A stretch of DNA of 64,000 bases from DASRIA01 sp963816975 (GCA_963816975.1 CAWFMD010000003.1:62001-126000), one strand, 5' to 3'; positions 25,906 to 36,115 are shown, counted from the first letter of the stretch. Notes: generated by a model not told the origin, from the letters alone. A program made the numbers and translations.

Positions 25906-27123
25906 TCAGGAAGCGTCCGGCAGCGTCACCGCGAAGCGGGATCCGCGCGCCGGTTCGCTCTGCACCCAGATCCGCCCGCCGAGCGATTCCACGATCCGCT
26001 TCGCGAGCGCAAGCCCGAGGCCGGAGCCATTGCTCGAACGTGCGGCGTCCCCTCGCCAGAACGGCTCGAACACCTGGTCGAGCGCGCCGGGTGCGATGCC
26101 TTCGCCGGTGTCCTCGACCACCAGCTCGAGTCCACCGGGCCCGCGCCACGCCTCCATGCGGACGGTCCCGTCCGCGGGCGTGTGACGGATCGCGTTCTGC
26201 AGGAGGTTCTGCAGCACGCGGACCAGGTGAGGCGAGCACAGGCACTGCTCCTCCCCGTCGCGGATCCGGGCCTCGACGATCAAGCCCTTCTGCCTGGCCT
26301 GTGGGCCGCAGGTCGCGAGCGCTTCCTGCACCACCTGCTCGAGCCGGACCCGCTCGGACTCGACCTCGATCGCACCGGCATCGATCTGGACAAGCTCGAA
26401 GAGGTCGTCCACGAGCAGGGCGAGGCTCTCGACCGAGCGCCGCATCTCGCCCATGAACCGTCGGAGCGTGGGTGGGTCGTCGACGACGCCGTCGCCGACG
26501 GCCTCGACCATCGCACGCATGCTGGCAAGTGGCGTGCGGAGGTCGTGCGAAACCGCCGTGATCAGGTCCTTGCGCCGTGCTTCTCCGGCCCGCTCACGGG
26601 CCAGCGAGCGCTCGAGCTTTGCGGCCGTCTCGTCGAGCGCCGCCGCAAGCGTGTCCAGCTCCGGCCCGGCGCCGAGCCGGCCGATGCGGGCGTCGAGGTG
26701 CCCGTCCGCGAGGGACCGCGACCGCTGCACCAGGCGCTCGACCGCCGTACCCCACGCCCTCGCCAGCGCAAGCGCGGCCGCGACTCCTGCCCCGGAGGAG
26801 TACACCAGCAGGATCGCCACGAGAGTCGCGTCGTGATGACTGACGGACATCAGCATGGTCAGCACGCCCAGGTTGACAAGGCTGACCAGCACCGCCATCG
26901 CCGCGATCGCCACGAACCTCCAGCGCACCGAAGCGTGTCCCAGCAATCGGGCTGCGGCGATGCTGGCTCCCACCGTGGCGAGCAGTGCGATCAGCAACAG
27001 CAGCCCGAGGTGACGCAGCTCGGCGGGCTTCACACCCAATGCGACACCGAGGGCAAGGCTTGCGAGCGCGCCCGCCAGCACGACTCCCGTCACCGCCCAC
27101 ATCGGCATTCGCGCTCTGCTCAC
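25906..27123 (-). CDS. Two-component sensor histidine kinase with HAMP
   Basis: A 405-residue membrane kinase. Four predicted membrane helices (about 8-30, 38-60, 68-92, 102-123) are followed by a HAMP linker. The dimerisation/phospho-acceptor domain has VSHDLRTPLASMRAM (His193). The ATPase domain has LQNLLQNAIRHTP, VEDTGEGIAPG and SNGSGLGLALAKRIVESLGG. Extracellular loops are very short, so it probably senses a membrane or intramembrane signal. GTG 27123 overlaps the response-regulator stop (GTGA). The pair resembles envelope-stress systems of actinobacteria. Confidence 0.92.
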   Translation of the reverse strand: MSRARMPMWAVTGVVLAGALASLALGVALGVKPAELRHLGLLLLIALLATVGASIAAARLLGHASVRWRFVAIAAMAVLVSLVNLGVLTMLMSVSHHDATLVAILLVYSSGAGVAAALALARAWGTAVERLVQRSRSLADGHLDARIGRLGAGPELDTLAAALDETAAKLERSLARERAGEARRKDLITAVSHDLRTPLASMRAMVEAVGDGVVDDPPTLRRFMGEMRRSVESLALLVDDLFELVQIDAGAIEVESERVRLEQVVQEALATCGPQARQKGLIVEARIRDGEEQCLCSPHLVRVLQNLLQNAIRHTPADGTVRMEAWRGPGGLELVVEDTGEGIAPGALDQVFEPFWRGDAARSSNGSGLGLALAKRIVESLGGRIWVQSEPARGSRFAVTLPDAS

Positions 27124-27800
27124 GGATCGAACCGGTACCCGGCGCCCCATACCGTGACGAGGCGGCGCGGCTTCGATGGATCGGCCTCGATCTTCTCGCG
27201 CAGACGCCGGATGTGAACGGTCACCGTCGAAGGATCGCCGTCGAAGGAAAGGTCCCAGACCTCATCGAGCAGCCGAGACCGCGTGAACACCATTCGCGGA
27301 TTCGTGGCCATCAGGTACAGCAGGTCGAACTCGCGGGGCGTGAGCGCGACCGCGTCGCCCCCGACCCGAACCTCGCGGCTGACTCCGTTCACTTCGAGCT
27401 CGCCGATCACGAGCTGCTGCGCGCCGGCCCCCTCATCTCGATGCGACGGCCGCCGCAGGACCGCTTGAACTCGCGCCACGACCTCGCGGGGTGAGAACGG
27501 CTTCGCGACGTAGTCGTCGGCGCCGAGCTCGAGGCCGGCGATCCGCTCCATCTCCCCTCCCCTCGCGGTCAGCATGATCACCGGGGTGTCGGCGCGCGCG
27601 CGGATGCTCCGGAAGACGCCGAAGCCGTCCATCCGCGGCAGCATCAGGTCGAGCAGCACCAGATCGGGTCTCGACGCGTCGAAAGCGGCGATCGCCGCCT
27701 CCCCGTCCCCCGCGCTGTCGGCGACGAATCCACTCCGCGTGAGATAGCGCGCGAGCACCTCGCGGACCACCGGCTCGTCATCGACGATCAGTACGCGCAT
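27120..27800 (-). CDS. OmpR-family response regulator
   Basis: About 226 residues. The receiver domain has VDDEP, phospho-acceptor Asp51 in LLDLMLPRMDG and KPFSP; the winged helix ends with TVWGAGYRFDP. ATG 27800 is preferred over ATG 27821 because AGGTGGG lies in the right place upstream of it. The inverted repeat TGACCCAC-N10-GTGGGTCA (27805-27830) covers the region just upstream, suggesting autoregulation. It is divergent from a secreted propeller gene that it may also control. Confidence 0.92.
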   Translation of the reverse strand: MRVLIVDDEPVVREVLARYLTRSGFVADSAGDGEAAIAAFDASRPDLVLLDLMLPRMDGFGVFRSIRARADTPVIMLTARGGEMERIAGLELGADDYVAKPFSPREVVARVQAVLRRPSHRDEGAGAQQLVIGELEVNGVSREVRVGGDAVALTPREFDLLYLMATNPRMVFTRSRLLDEVWDLSFDGDPSTVTVHIRRLREKIEADPSKPRRLVTVWGAGYRFDP

Positions 27801-27804
27801 GTTC

Positions 27805-27830
27805 TGACCCACCTGAGTCATCGTGGGTCA
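27805..27830. promoter_or_regulatory. Inverted repeat at the response-regulator start
   Basis: Perfect 8-bp arms TGACCCAC (27805-27812) and GTGGGTCA (27823-27830) are separated by 10 bp. The element sits immediately upstream of the chosen start codon and in the divergent intergenic region with the propeller gene, a position suited to an autoregulatory operator. Confidence 0.55.
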
Positions 27831-27961
27831 AGCGTATTGCGAAAGTCTTTCGAGCACCTCCATTTCCCCAGCGTGCGTAAGCAAATCGCAAGACGGCCGC
27901 CCTAGCGTGCGCCTGCCCGGCAACCACGGGCGTACTGCTCAACGATCTCGAGGAGGTCACG

Positions 27962-29077
27962 ATGACTCACGAACTTCGCATCCCCAAACCGGCAGCTCTC
28001 CTGGCCGCGCTGACGTTCGCACTGGCTGCTGTGGGCGCAAGTGCCGCCGACGCGATGGCGCACTCGTCGGGCACCGTCTACACGCTCACCAACAGCCCTG
28101 CCGGCAACGCGGTGAAGGTGTTTCACCGCTCCGGCGACGGCTCGCTGCGCTCGGGTGGCGAATTCGCCACCGGGGGCACCGGCACCGGCGGTGGTCTCGG
28201 CAACCAGGGCGCTGTCGTGCTCGACGGCAGGCGGTTGTTCGCGGTCAATCCCGGCAGCGACTCGATCTCGGCCTTCAAGGTCAAGCACGGCGCGCTGCAG
28301 CTGGTCGGCACCGTGGCTTCCGGCGGGGACCAGCCGATCAGCGTCACGGTGGACAACGGCCTGCTCTATGTGCTGAACGCCGGGGGCGCCGGCAACATCA
28401 GCGGCTTCAAGCTCTCGCACCGCGGGGAGCTGTCGGCGCTGGCCGGCTCGACTCGCCCGCTGAGCGGCGGCGCGACCGGTCCTGCCCAGGTGTCGTTCGA
28501 CCCCGAAGGCGAGTTGCTCGTCGTGACCGAGAAGAACACGAACCTGATCGACATCTACGAGGTCGACCGTCGCGGGCGCGCAGACGGACCCACTTCGCAC
28601 TCGTCCTCCGGCGCGACGCCGTTCGGCTTCGCTTTCGACGAGCGGGATCACTTGATCGTGTCCGAGGCCTTCGGGGGAGCTGCGGGCCTAAGCGCGGTCT
28701 CCTCCTACGAGGTCGACGACAGCGACATCGAGCCGATCACGGTCTCGGCGGCGACCACCCAGACCGCGGCCTGCTGGATCGTGGTCACCGAGAACGGCCG
28801 CTTCGCCTACACGACCAACACCGGCAGCGGGTCGATCTCCGGCTACCGCGTGAGCCGCTCCGGCAGGCTCACCCTGCTCGATGCCGACGGCCGCACCGGC
28901 GTGACCGGCCCGGGACCGATCGACATGGCGCTCAGCCAGAGCAGCCGCTACCTGTACTCGCTGAACGCCGGCGACAGAACGATCAGCGGGTTCCGCGTGA
29001 ATGCGGACGGCAGCCTCAGCCCGATCGGCGGGGCGGCCGGCCTGCCCGGCGGTGCCACGGGCCTCGCGGCCAGCTAG
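27962..29077 (+). CDS. Exported lactonase-like seven-bladed beta-propeller protein
   Basis: A 371-residue exported protein. A signal peptide (AALLAALTFALAAVGASA) precedes repeated propeller blades of about 50 residues. The blades contain motifs such as GTVYTLTNSPAGNAVKVF, RLFAVNPGSDSISAFKV, GRFAYTTNTGSGSISGYRV and RYLYSLNAGDRTISGFRV, as in the 6-phosphogluconolactonase/YVTN propeller group. Enzymatic activity is not evident; many exported members are thought to be binding proteins. A strong GGAGG precedes the ATG. It diverges from a two-component system and is closed by a strong hairpin. Confidence 0.85.
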   Translation: MTHELRIPKPAALLAALTFALAAVGASAADAMAHSSGTVYTLTNSPAGNAVKVFHRSGDGSLRSGGEFATGGTGTGGGLGNQGAVVLDGRRLFAVNPGSDSISAFKVKHGALQLVGTVASGGDQPISVTVDNGLLYVLNAGGAGNISGFKLSHRGELSALAGSTRPLSGGATGPAQVSFDPEGELLVVTEKNTNLIDIYEVDRRGRADGPTSHSSSGATPFGFAFDERDHLIVSEAFGGAAGLSAVSSYEVDDSDIEPITVSAATTQTAACWIVVTENGRFAYTTNTGSGSISGYRVSRSGRLTLLDADGRTGVTGPGPIDMALSQSSRYLYSLNAGDRTISGFRVNADGSLSPIGGAAGLPGGATGLAAS

Positions 29078-29097
29078 CGCGAGCGACCCGTACCGCA

Positions 29098-29127
29098 GCG
29101 ACGGGCCCGCGTTCGCGGGCCCGTCGC
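29098..29127 (+). terminator. Hairpin terminator after the propeller gene
   Basis: A perfect 13-bp GC-rich stem, GCGACGGGCCCGC (29098-29110) with its complement at 29115-29127, encloses a GTTC tetraloop. It lies 20 nt after the stop codon. No T-tract follows, as is common in high-GC genomes. Confidence 0.75.
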
Positions 29128-29207
29128 GCGCTTCCGCGGGATGTAGAGCCGTCAGCCCATAATGCAGCGGTGCGGCTCCTGATCCAGACGGTTCGCCCGT
29201 TCTCACC

Positions 29208-31101
29208 GTGAGCCTGCTGGGGGCGGCCCGCCGTCGCCGCAGGGGCGCACTCGCGAGTCTGCGCGAGAACGGCGAGCGACTGCTCGTCCTGCCGGCGCTG
29301 GTGGCGCTCGCGGCCGGGGGCAGCCTCCACCTCGCGGGCCTGGCGACGGCCGGGGACGCAGTCTGGGCGGGGCTGGTCGCCGTGATCCTCGTGCCCCTCA
29401 CGTGGTCCGTCGCGCGCACGCTGGCGCGCGGCGACCTCGGCGTCGACGCGATCGCGCTGGTCGCGATGGCGGGAGCGCTCGCGCTCGGCGAGTACCTGGC
29501 CGGGGCGGTGGTCGCGCTCATGCTCTCGGGCGGCAATGCGCTGGAGGCGGCCGCGACCCGGCGCGCGCGCCGGGAGCTGCGGAGCCTGATCGAGCGAGCC
29601 CCGCGGATCGCGCACAGGCGGCGGGAGGGCGCGATCGAGGAGGTGCCCGTGGACGAGGTCGCGGTCGGAGACGTCGTCGTCGTGCGCAGCGGCGAGGTCG
29701 TGCCGATCGACGGCCTCGTGGCGGAAGGCCGGGCAGTGATCGACGAGTCGACCCTGACCGGCGAGTCGCTGCCGGTCACCCGGACGCAGGGCCAGGTCGT
29801 GCGCAGCGGCTCGGCGAACGCCGGCGAACCGTTCGATGCACGCGCAACGCGGCCCGCCTCCGAGAGCGCGTACGCGGCGCTCGTGCGGCTGGTGCGCGCG
29901 GCCGAGACCCAGCGTGCGCCGTTCGTGCGCCTCGCCGATCGCTACGCGGCCTTCTTCCTGCCCTTCACGCTCGCGGTTGCCGGACTTGCATGGTCCTTGT
30001 CAGGCGACCCGATCCGGGCCCTGGCCGTGCTGGTGGTGGCCACTCCCTGTCCGCTGATCCTGGCGGCGCCGATCGCGCTGATCTCGGGCGTCTCACGCGC
30101 CGCACGGGCGGGGATCATCGTCAAGGGCGGCGCCGTGATCGAGCAGCTCGGGGAGGCCAAGGCCGTGCTGCTCGACAAGACCGGCACGCTCACGCTCGGC
30201 ACCCCCGAGATCGAGCGCGTGGTTTCGCTCGACGGCACCGACGAGGACGAGATCGTGCGGCTCGCTGCCTCGCTCGATCAGCTGTCAGCGCACGTGCTCG
30301 CCGAGGCGATCGTGCACGACGCTCAGCGGCGGGGACTCGCGCTCGCCCTGCCGAGGGACGTGCTGGAGCAGCCCGGGCAGGGGATCGACGGACGCGTGGA
30401 CGGGCTGCGCGTGACCGTCGGCAGTGCCGCGTGGCTCGCAGGAGCGGGGCTACGACATCACCCGTGCCGCGCGCACGCTCGACGACCCAGGCGGCGACGC
30501 CGGCCGCGCCCGCGTGCTCGTCGGCGTGGACGGTCGTGTGACAGGGGTCGTGGTGATGAGCGACCACCTGCGCGCCGACGCACACCTGCTCGTGCAACAC
30601 CTGCGCGACGCAGGCGTCGTCCACGTCGCGATGGTGAGCGGCGACCGCGCGGCGATCGCGCGCGAGATCGGGCGGCAGGTCGGGATCGAGGACGTGCACG
30701 CCGAGCAGTCACCCGAAGCGAAGCTCGACGTGGTGCGCTCGCTCCAGGATCGGCCGGAGACCCGTCCGGTCGTGATGGTCGGCGACGGAGTCAACGACGC
30801 CCCCGCCCTGGCGCTCGCCGAGGTCGGGATCGCGATGGGCGCCGCCGGCATGACCGTCTCGTCCGAGACCGCAGATGCCGTCATCACCGTGGATCGCATC
30901 GACCGCGTGGCGGATGCCGTGCGGATCGGCCGCCGCTCGCTTGGCATCGCGCGCCAGAGCGTGGTCTTCGGGATCGGCCTCAGCGTCGTCGCGATGGGGT
31001 TCGCGGCGCTCGGCTACATCACGCCGGTCGGCGGAGCGCTGCTCCAGGAGGTGATCGACGTCGCCGTGATCCTCAACGCCCTGCGCGCGCTGCGCGGTTG
31101 A
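29208..31101 (+). pseudogene. P1B-type heavy-metal ATPase, split by a one-base frameshift
   Basis: A metal-efflux pump encoded in two frames. Frame one (29208 to about 30440) has VIDESTLTGESLPVTR, the membrane metal site TPCPLILA (CPL, at about residue 281) and DKTGTLT with Asp323. Frame two (from about 30441 to 31101) supplies GYDITRAARTLDD, the nucleotide domain, VMVGDGVNDAPAL and the last helices. Removing one G near 30441 restores WLAERGYD and a continuous protein of about 630 residues. There is no N-terminal metal-binding domain. The start is GTG 29208. It may be a genuine mutation or a sequencing error. It converges on the next ATPase with a 10-nt gap. Confidence 0.8.
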
Positions 31102-31116
31102 GCTGACGCACGCCGC

Positions 31117-33514
31117 CTAGCGCGTTCGATCCTGCAGGTCGCGCTCGACGCGCTTCAACAGCACTGCGTTGGTCGCCACGATGATGGAGCTGAGTGACAT
31201 CAGGAGCGCGGCCCACTCGGGGCGCAGCTCGATTCCGTAGGCCGGAAACAGAACGCCGGCCGCGATCGGTATCGCCGCGACGTTGTAGACACTCGCCCAC
31301 ACCAGGTTCTGCTTCATCTTGCGGACGGTCGCACGCGAGAGCAGCACGGCGTTCACGACGTCGAGCGGATCCGAGCGCATCAGCACGACCCGCGCGGTCT
31401 CGATTGCGACGTCGGTGCCCGCCCCGATCGCGATTCCCACATCGGCCTGCGCGAGGGCGGGCGCGTCGTTGACCCCGTCGCCCACCATCGCGACCCGCTT
31501 GCCTTCGCCCTGCAGGCGCTCCACGTATGCCGCCTTCTCGACCGGGAGCACCTCGGCGAAGACGCGCTCGATGCCGAGCTCACGAGCGACGGCCTCGGCC
31601 GTGACCCGGTTGTCGCCGGAAATCAGCGCCACCTCGAGCCCCAGCTCCCGCAGTCCGGTGATCGCGGCACGAGCGCTCGGCTTGATCTGATCGGCGGCCG
31701 CAACGACGCCGGCCGGCCGGCCGTCCACGGCCACGAGCATCGCGGTCTTGCCCTCGGAGGCGAGCATCGCTGCCCGCTCGAGGATCTCGTCCGCGGGGAC
31801 CTCGTGGGCAGCCAGGAGGCGAGCGTTGCCGACCAGCACGGCGTGGCCGTCGACCGTCGCGGACAGCCCGTGGCCGGGCACCGCCTCGAACAGAGTGGCC
31901 TCGCCCAGGGAAAGTCCACGTCCATTCGCGGCTTCGACCAGTGCGCTCGCCAGCGGATGCTCTGAACTTCGCTCGGCGCTTGCGGCGAGCCGCAGCAGCT
32001 CATCCTGGGTAAGGCGCCCGTTTGCATACACGTCGGTCAAGGCCGGTCTACCCTCGGTGAGCGTGCCCGTCTTGTCGAGCGCGATCGCGTCCAGCCCGCC
32101 GATCGCCTCGAGCGTCGCGGCGTCCTTGATCAGGACGTTGTGCTTGGCGCCGAGGCCGGTCCCGACCGCAACCGCGGTCGGCGTGGCGAGCCCGAGCGCG
32201 TCCGGGCATGCGATCACCACGGCGGAGATCGCGAAGGTGAGCGACGTGATCAGGCTCTCCCCCGCCACGAGCGCCCAGACGGCGAACGTGATCGCCCCGG
32301 CCGACACGGCCAGGATCACGAGGTAGGAGGCCGCCCGGTCGGCAAGGCGCTGGCCCGGTGCCTTCGAGCTCTGAGCCCGCTCCACCAGATCGATTATCTG
32401 TCCGAGCGCCGAATCGGCGCCCACCTTCGTGGCGCGGAAGGTGAGCGTGCCGGTCTGGTTGATGGAGCCGCCCACGACATCGTCGCCCTCCCCTTTCTCA
32501 ACCGGCACCGACTCGCCCGTCACGAGGCTTTCGTCGATCGCCGAGCGGCCCTTCAGCACGGCGCCGTCGACCGGGACCTTGTCGCCGGGGCGCAGCACCA
32601 CGATCTCGCCCACGCCGATCTCGCTGGTCGCGACCTCCACCTCCGCCCCGTCGCGGATCACGGTCGCCCTGGGGGGCACGATGTCGAACAGGGCGCGCAG
32701 CGAGTCCGTGGTGCCGCGGCGAGCCTTCATCTCCATCCAGTGGCCGAACAGCACGAACGTGACGAGCAACACCGCTGCCTCGTAGAAGGTCTCCCCGCCG
32801 ATCACCGTGATCAGCACGCTGAATCCCCAGGCGGCGAGCACGCCGACGGCGATCAGCACGCTCATGTTGAGCGCACGCGCGCGCAACGAGCTGTAGGCGC
32901 CGCCGATGAAGATCCAGCCCGCGTACCAGACGACCGGCGTCGCGAGCACCAGCATCACCCAGTTGCGCGCGGCCTCCGAATCGATCAGCTCGAGGCCGAA
33001 GAAGTCGACCGTCACCGGGGAGAAGAGGAAGACCGGGATCGCGAGCACGAGCGCCAGAAAAAACCGCCTGCGCATGTCGTCCTCCATCGCGCGCGCGACC
33101 TTCGGATCGGACATGTCGTGGTCCATGCCGGCGTGCTCGCCGGCGCTCCCGGGATGGACCTCCTCGTGCGCGCGGTCCGCGCGACGAGTGCCGCAGCTCG
33201 TACTGCATGCGGTCGTGGCTGGTGCCGCAACGGATCGGCGCGAGCTGGACGTCGTGGCCGAGCCGGGCGGCGCTGCGCCGCCGCGGCGGGGCGGCGGACT
33301 GCCGAGGCGAGGAGCATGCATAGCCCCGCGCGGCGATCAGGCGCCGGATTCCCTGCTCGTCGATCACGGCCTCGTCGTGCTCGACGCGCACGCGGTCCCG
33401 CGGAAAATCGACCACTGCGCGGGCCACACCCGGCTCGCCGCGAAGCAGCTCCTCGATGTGCGCGGCGCAGCACGGGCAGCGCAGGTCGAGCAGGGTCAGC
33501 TCAGCGGTCGCCAC
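31117..33514 (-). CDS. P1B-type metal ATPase with CPD motif and N-terminal HMA domain (frameshift near 33178)
   Basis: The main frame (31117 to about 33175) encodes the pump: eight membrane helices, IDESLVTGESVPVEKGEG, the ion-site motif VVIACPDALGLATPTAV (CPD rather than CPC, at 32200-32208), DKTGTLTEG and MVGDGVNDAPALAQAD. A GTG at 33514, nine nt after csoR, begins a heavy-metal-associated domain (LRCPCCAAHIEELL) in another frame. Dropping one base near 33178 joins the two through a His/Met-rich linker (HAGMDHDMSDP). If the shift is real, translation could start at ATG 33126 without the HMA domain. The CsoR and copA neighbours suggest copper. Confidence 0.82.
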
Positions 33515-33523
33515 CGTGCGGCC

Positions 33524-33812
33524 TCAGCGCATGCGCGCGAACCGCTCGACCGCCTCGAGCAGCTCCGCCGACTTGGCCTCCGCCTCCGTGCCGCCCCCCG
33601 CCATCGCCGCTCGGACGCAGCCGTGCACGTGCCCGTCGAGAACCTTCAAGCCAACGCGATCCAGGGCCTTGGTCACCGCCGAGATCTGAGTGAGGATGTC
33701 GACGCAGTACTTGATCCTCCTCGACCATGCGCCCGATGCCGCGCACCTGCCCCTCGATCCGCGCGAGGCGGTTGAGCACGTCCTGCTGTCCTGTCTCGCT
33801 GAGGTGCGCCAT
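33524..33812 (-). pseudogene. csoR: CsoR/RcnR-type metal-sensing repressor, frameshifted
   Basis: A copper-sensing repressor of about 95 residues that leaves DNA when Cu(I) binds. The first frame gives LNRLARIEGQVRGIGRMVEE, the family's DNA-binding start. After one extra base near 33708 the second frame gives YCVDILTQISAVTKALDRV, then GHVHGCVRAA. The Cys, His and Cys ligands of the Cu(I) site (in YC, HVH and GC) are all intact. As sequenced, the frame would give a wrong C-terminus from residue 35. It lies 9 nt after the copA stop and 9 nt before the next ATPase, so the three form an operon. Its operator candidate is at 36099-36115. Confidence 0.85.
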
Positions 33813-33821
33813 CGTGTCCCC

Positions 33822-36086
33822 CTAGGTTGTGACCGTTGCCTGAGCCCGCCGCCTGAAGCCCCTGAGTCTCAGCGCGTTGCCCACCACCGTCACCGAGGAC
33901 GCGGCCATCGCCGCGGCTGCCAGGATCGGATCGAGCAGCACGCCCCAAAGCGGATAGAGCACACCGGCGGCGACGGGGATCAGCGTGACGTTGTAGACGA
34001 ACGCGCCCACGAGGTTCTGCTTGATCGTGCGCATCGTCTGACGCGACAGCTCGAGCGCACTCGCCACGCCCCGTAGATCGCCTGACATCAGCGTCAGGTC
34101 CGAAGCCTCCATCGCGATGTCCGTACCCGTGCCGATCGCGATCCCGACATCGGCCTGCGCGAGCGCGGGAGCATCGTTGATGCCGTCGCCCACCATCGCC
34201 ACGCGCCGGCCCTGCTCTTGAAGCCGCTTGATCTCGCCCACCTTGTGCTCGGGCAGGACCTCGGCCAGCACGCGGCCGATCCCTGCCTGGCGAGCGATCG
34301 CCGCTGCCGTGCGGCGCTTGTCACCGGTCACCATCACGACCTCGAGCCCCAGTCGTGTCAGCTCCGCAACCGCGCCCGCGGCCTCCGGCTTGATCGAGTC
34401 CGCGACCGCGATCACCGCGACAAGCTCGCCCCCGACCGCAACGTGGACCGTCGTCTTGCCCTGCTCCTCGAGGAGCTGCACGTGCTCGTCCAGGAGCGAG
34501 GCATCGATCCCGAGCGCCCGCAGGTGGCGGGCGCTGCCCACCATCACAGGCCGGCCGCCGACCACAGCGCTGACGCCATGCCCGACGTCGGCCTGGAAGC
34601 TCTTCACGGGCGCAATGTCGAGACCGCGCTCACGCGCGTACCTGACCACCGCCTCGCCCAGCGGGTGCTCCGAGCGCGACTCGACGGCGGCCGCGAGCGC
34701 AAGCACCTCGTCCTGCCTCCCGCGTCTGGGCAGCACGTCCGTGACCTCGGGCTTGCCCATCGTCAGCGTCCCCGTCTTGTCGAGCACGACCGTGTCGAGC
34801 TTACGGGCACTCTCCAGCGCCGTCGCGTCCCTCACCAGGATCCCCATCTCCGCCCCCCGACCGGTGCCGACCATGATCGCCGTCGGCGTCGCCAGGCCCA
34901 GCGCGCACGGGCAGGCAATGATCAGGACGGCCACGAACGCGAGCATCGCGCTCGTGAAGCTGGAGCCGGTCACGAGCCAGACCACGAACGCGAGCACCGC
35001 GATCCCGATCACGGCAGGCACGAAGTGGGCCGCGATCCGGTCGGCGATCCGCTGGACCGGCGCCTTCGAGCCCTGGGCCTCCTCGACGAGCCGCACGATC
35101 TGTGCCAGCGCGGTCGCGGCGCCCACCTTCGTCGCGCGGAAGCGCACCGAGCCGGCGCTGTTCACGGTGGCGCCGATCACCTCGTCGCCGGGTGCCTTCT
35201 CGACCGGCACGCTCTCGCCGGTCAGCATCGACTCGTCGATCGTGGAGTGCCCCTCGATCACGACGCCGTCGACGGGCACCCGCTCGCCCGGTCGCACCAG
35301 CACCTCGTCGCCGGGGCGCACGTCGTCGACAGGCACCTCCCGCTCCGTGCCGGCGCGGACGATCCGGGCGGTGCGAGGCCGCAGGCCGATCAGCTTCCCG
35401 ATCGCCTGCGTCGTGCCCGCCATGGCCCGCGCCTCGAGCAGGCGGCCGAGCAGGATCAGCGCGATGATCACGGCGGCCGTGTCGAAGTAGACATCGGGCG
35501 CCGCCCCCGCGCCCGCGAAAGCGCCCGGCGCCACCGTCGCCGCCAGGCTGTAGAAGTAGGCTGCGCTGGTCCCGACCGCGATCAGGGTGTTCATGTCCGC
35601 CGAGCCACGGCGGCCCAGCCTCCAGGCGCCCACGTAGAACTGCCACCCCGCCCAGAACTGGACCGGCGTGGCGAGCGCGAGCATCACCCACATGTCCGCG
35701 CGCTCGCTGAAGGGCGACCAGGCGAAGGCGAGCAGCATCAGCAGCGCCCCGATGGCTGCGGCGAACGCGAACTTGGCCTTCAGCAAACGTAGCTGGGTGC
35801 GCGCCTCCTCCACGGGCGCCGGCTCACCTGCGGCCGCCGGCCCGCCTGCGATGCGACCCCCGTATCCCGCCTGCTCGATCGCACTCTCGAGCGCGCGCGG
35901 GTCGAGGTCGACCCCCTGCACCGTGGCCCGGCCGCTGGCCAGGTTGACGGACGCCTCAGTGACACCCTCCACCCCGGAGACCGCGCTCTCGATCCGGCTC
36001 ACGCAGGAGGCGCAATGCATGCCCTCGACCTCCAGTTCGAGGCGGCGCCGGCGGTCGGCTCGGGTTGTCAAGGTGCTCCCGTTCAT
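33822..36086 (-). CDS. copA: Copper-translocating P1B-type ATPase CopA
   Basis: About 754 residues. The N-terminal heavy-metal-associated domain has GMHCASC at 22-28. Two helices precede the actuator domain (DESMLTGESVPVEK); the Cu(I) membrane site CPC starts at about residue 392 within CPCALGLATPTAIMVG. DKTGTLT has Asp436, then HPLGEAVV and MVGDGINDAPALAQAD follow. These motifs define Cu(I) exporters. The reading frame is open to 36365, but ATG 36086 fits the family. That start follows a TATAGT box by only about 9 nt, suggesting a nearly leaderless mRNA. A CsoR-type palindrome lies at 36099-36115. Confidence 0.93.
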   Translation of the reverse strand: MNGSTLTTRADRRRRLELEVEGMHCASCVSRIESAVSGVEGVTEASVNLASGRATVQGVDLDPRALESAIEQAGYGGRIAGGPAAAGEPAPVEEARTQLRLLKAKFAFAAAIGALLMLLAFAWSPFSERADMWVMLALATPVQFWAGWQFYVGAWRLGRRGSADMNTLIAVGTSAAYFYSLAATVAPGAFAGAGAAPDVYFDTAAVIIALILLGRLLEARAMAGTTQAIGKLIGLRPRTARIVRAGTEREVPVDDVRPGDEVLVRPGERVPVDGVVIEGHSTIDESMLTGESVPVEKAPGDEVIGATVNSAGSVRFRATKVGAATALAQIVRLVEEAQGSKAPVQRIADRIAAHFVPAVIGIAVLAFVVWLVTGSSFTSAMLAFVAVLIIACPCALGLATPTAIMVGTGRGAEMGILVRDATALESARKLDTVVLDKTGTLTMGKPEVTDVLPRRGRQDEVLALAAAVESRSEHPLGEAVVRYARERGLDIAPVKSFQADVGHGVSAVVGGRPVMVGSARHLRALGIDASLLDEHVQLLEEQGKTTVHVAVGGELVAVIAVADSIKPEAAGAVAELTRLGLEVVMVTGDKRRTAAAIARQAGIGRVLAEVLPEHKVGEIKRLQEQGRRVAMVGDGINDAPALAQADVGIAIGTGTDIAMEASDLTLMSGDLRGVASALELSRQTMRTIKQNLVGAFVYNVTLIPVAAGVLYPLWGVLLDPILAAAAMAASSVTVVGNALRLRGFRRRAQATVTT

Positions 36087-36098
36087 GAACCATTTACT

Positions 36099-36115
36099 AT
36101 ACCCCAAGGGGGTAT
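36099..36115 (-). promoter_or_regulatory. CsoR-type operator in front of copA
   Basis: The palindrome ATACCCC-N3-GGGGTAT (36099-36115) has the A/T-flanked G-tract form known for CsoR-family operators. On the minus strand the candidate -10 TATAGT (36101-36096) overlaps its end, so bound repressor would block the promoter. It is 12 nt upstream of the copA start. Confidence 0.75.

Noticed and set aside
29170..29211. A 13-codon frame (GTG 29170) overlapping the ATPase start
   Set aside because: It has no ribosome-binding site or conserved feature and could arise by chance in GC-rich DNA.
30440..30445. Programmed ribosomal frameshift in the P1B ATPase
   Set aside because: No slippery heptamer, stop codon or downstream structure typical of programmed sites is seen, and similar single-base lesions occur in unrelated genes.
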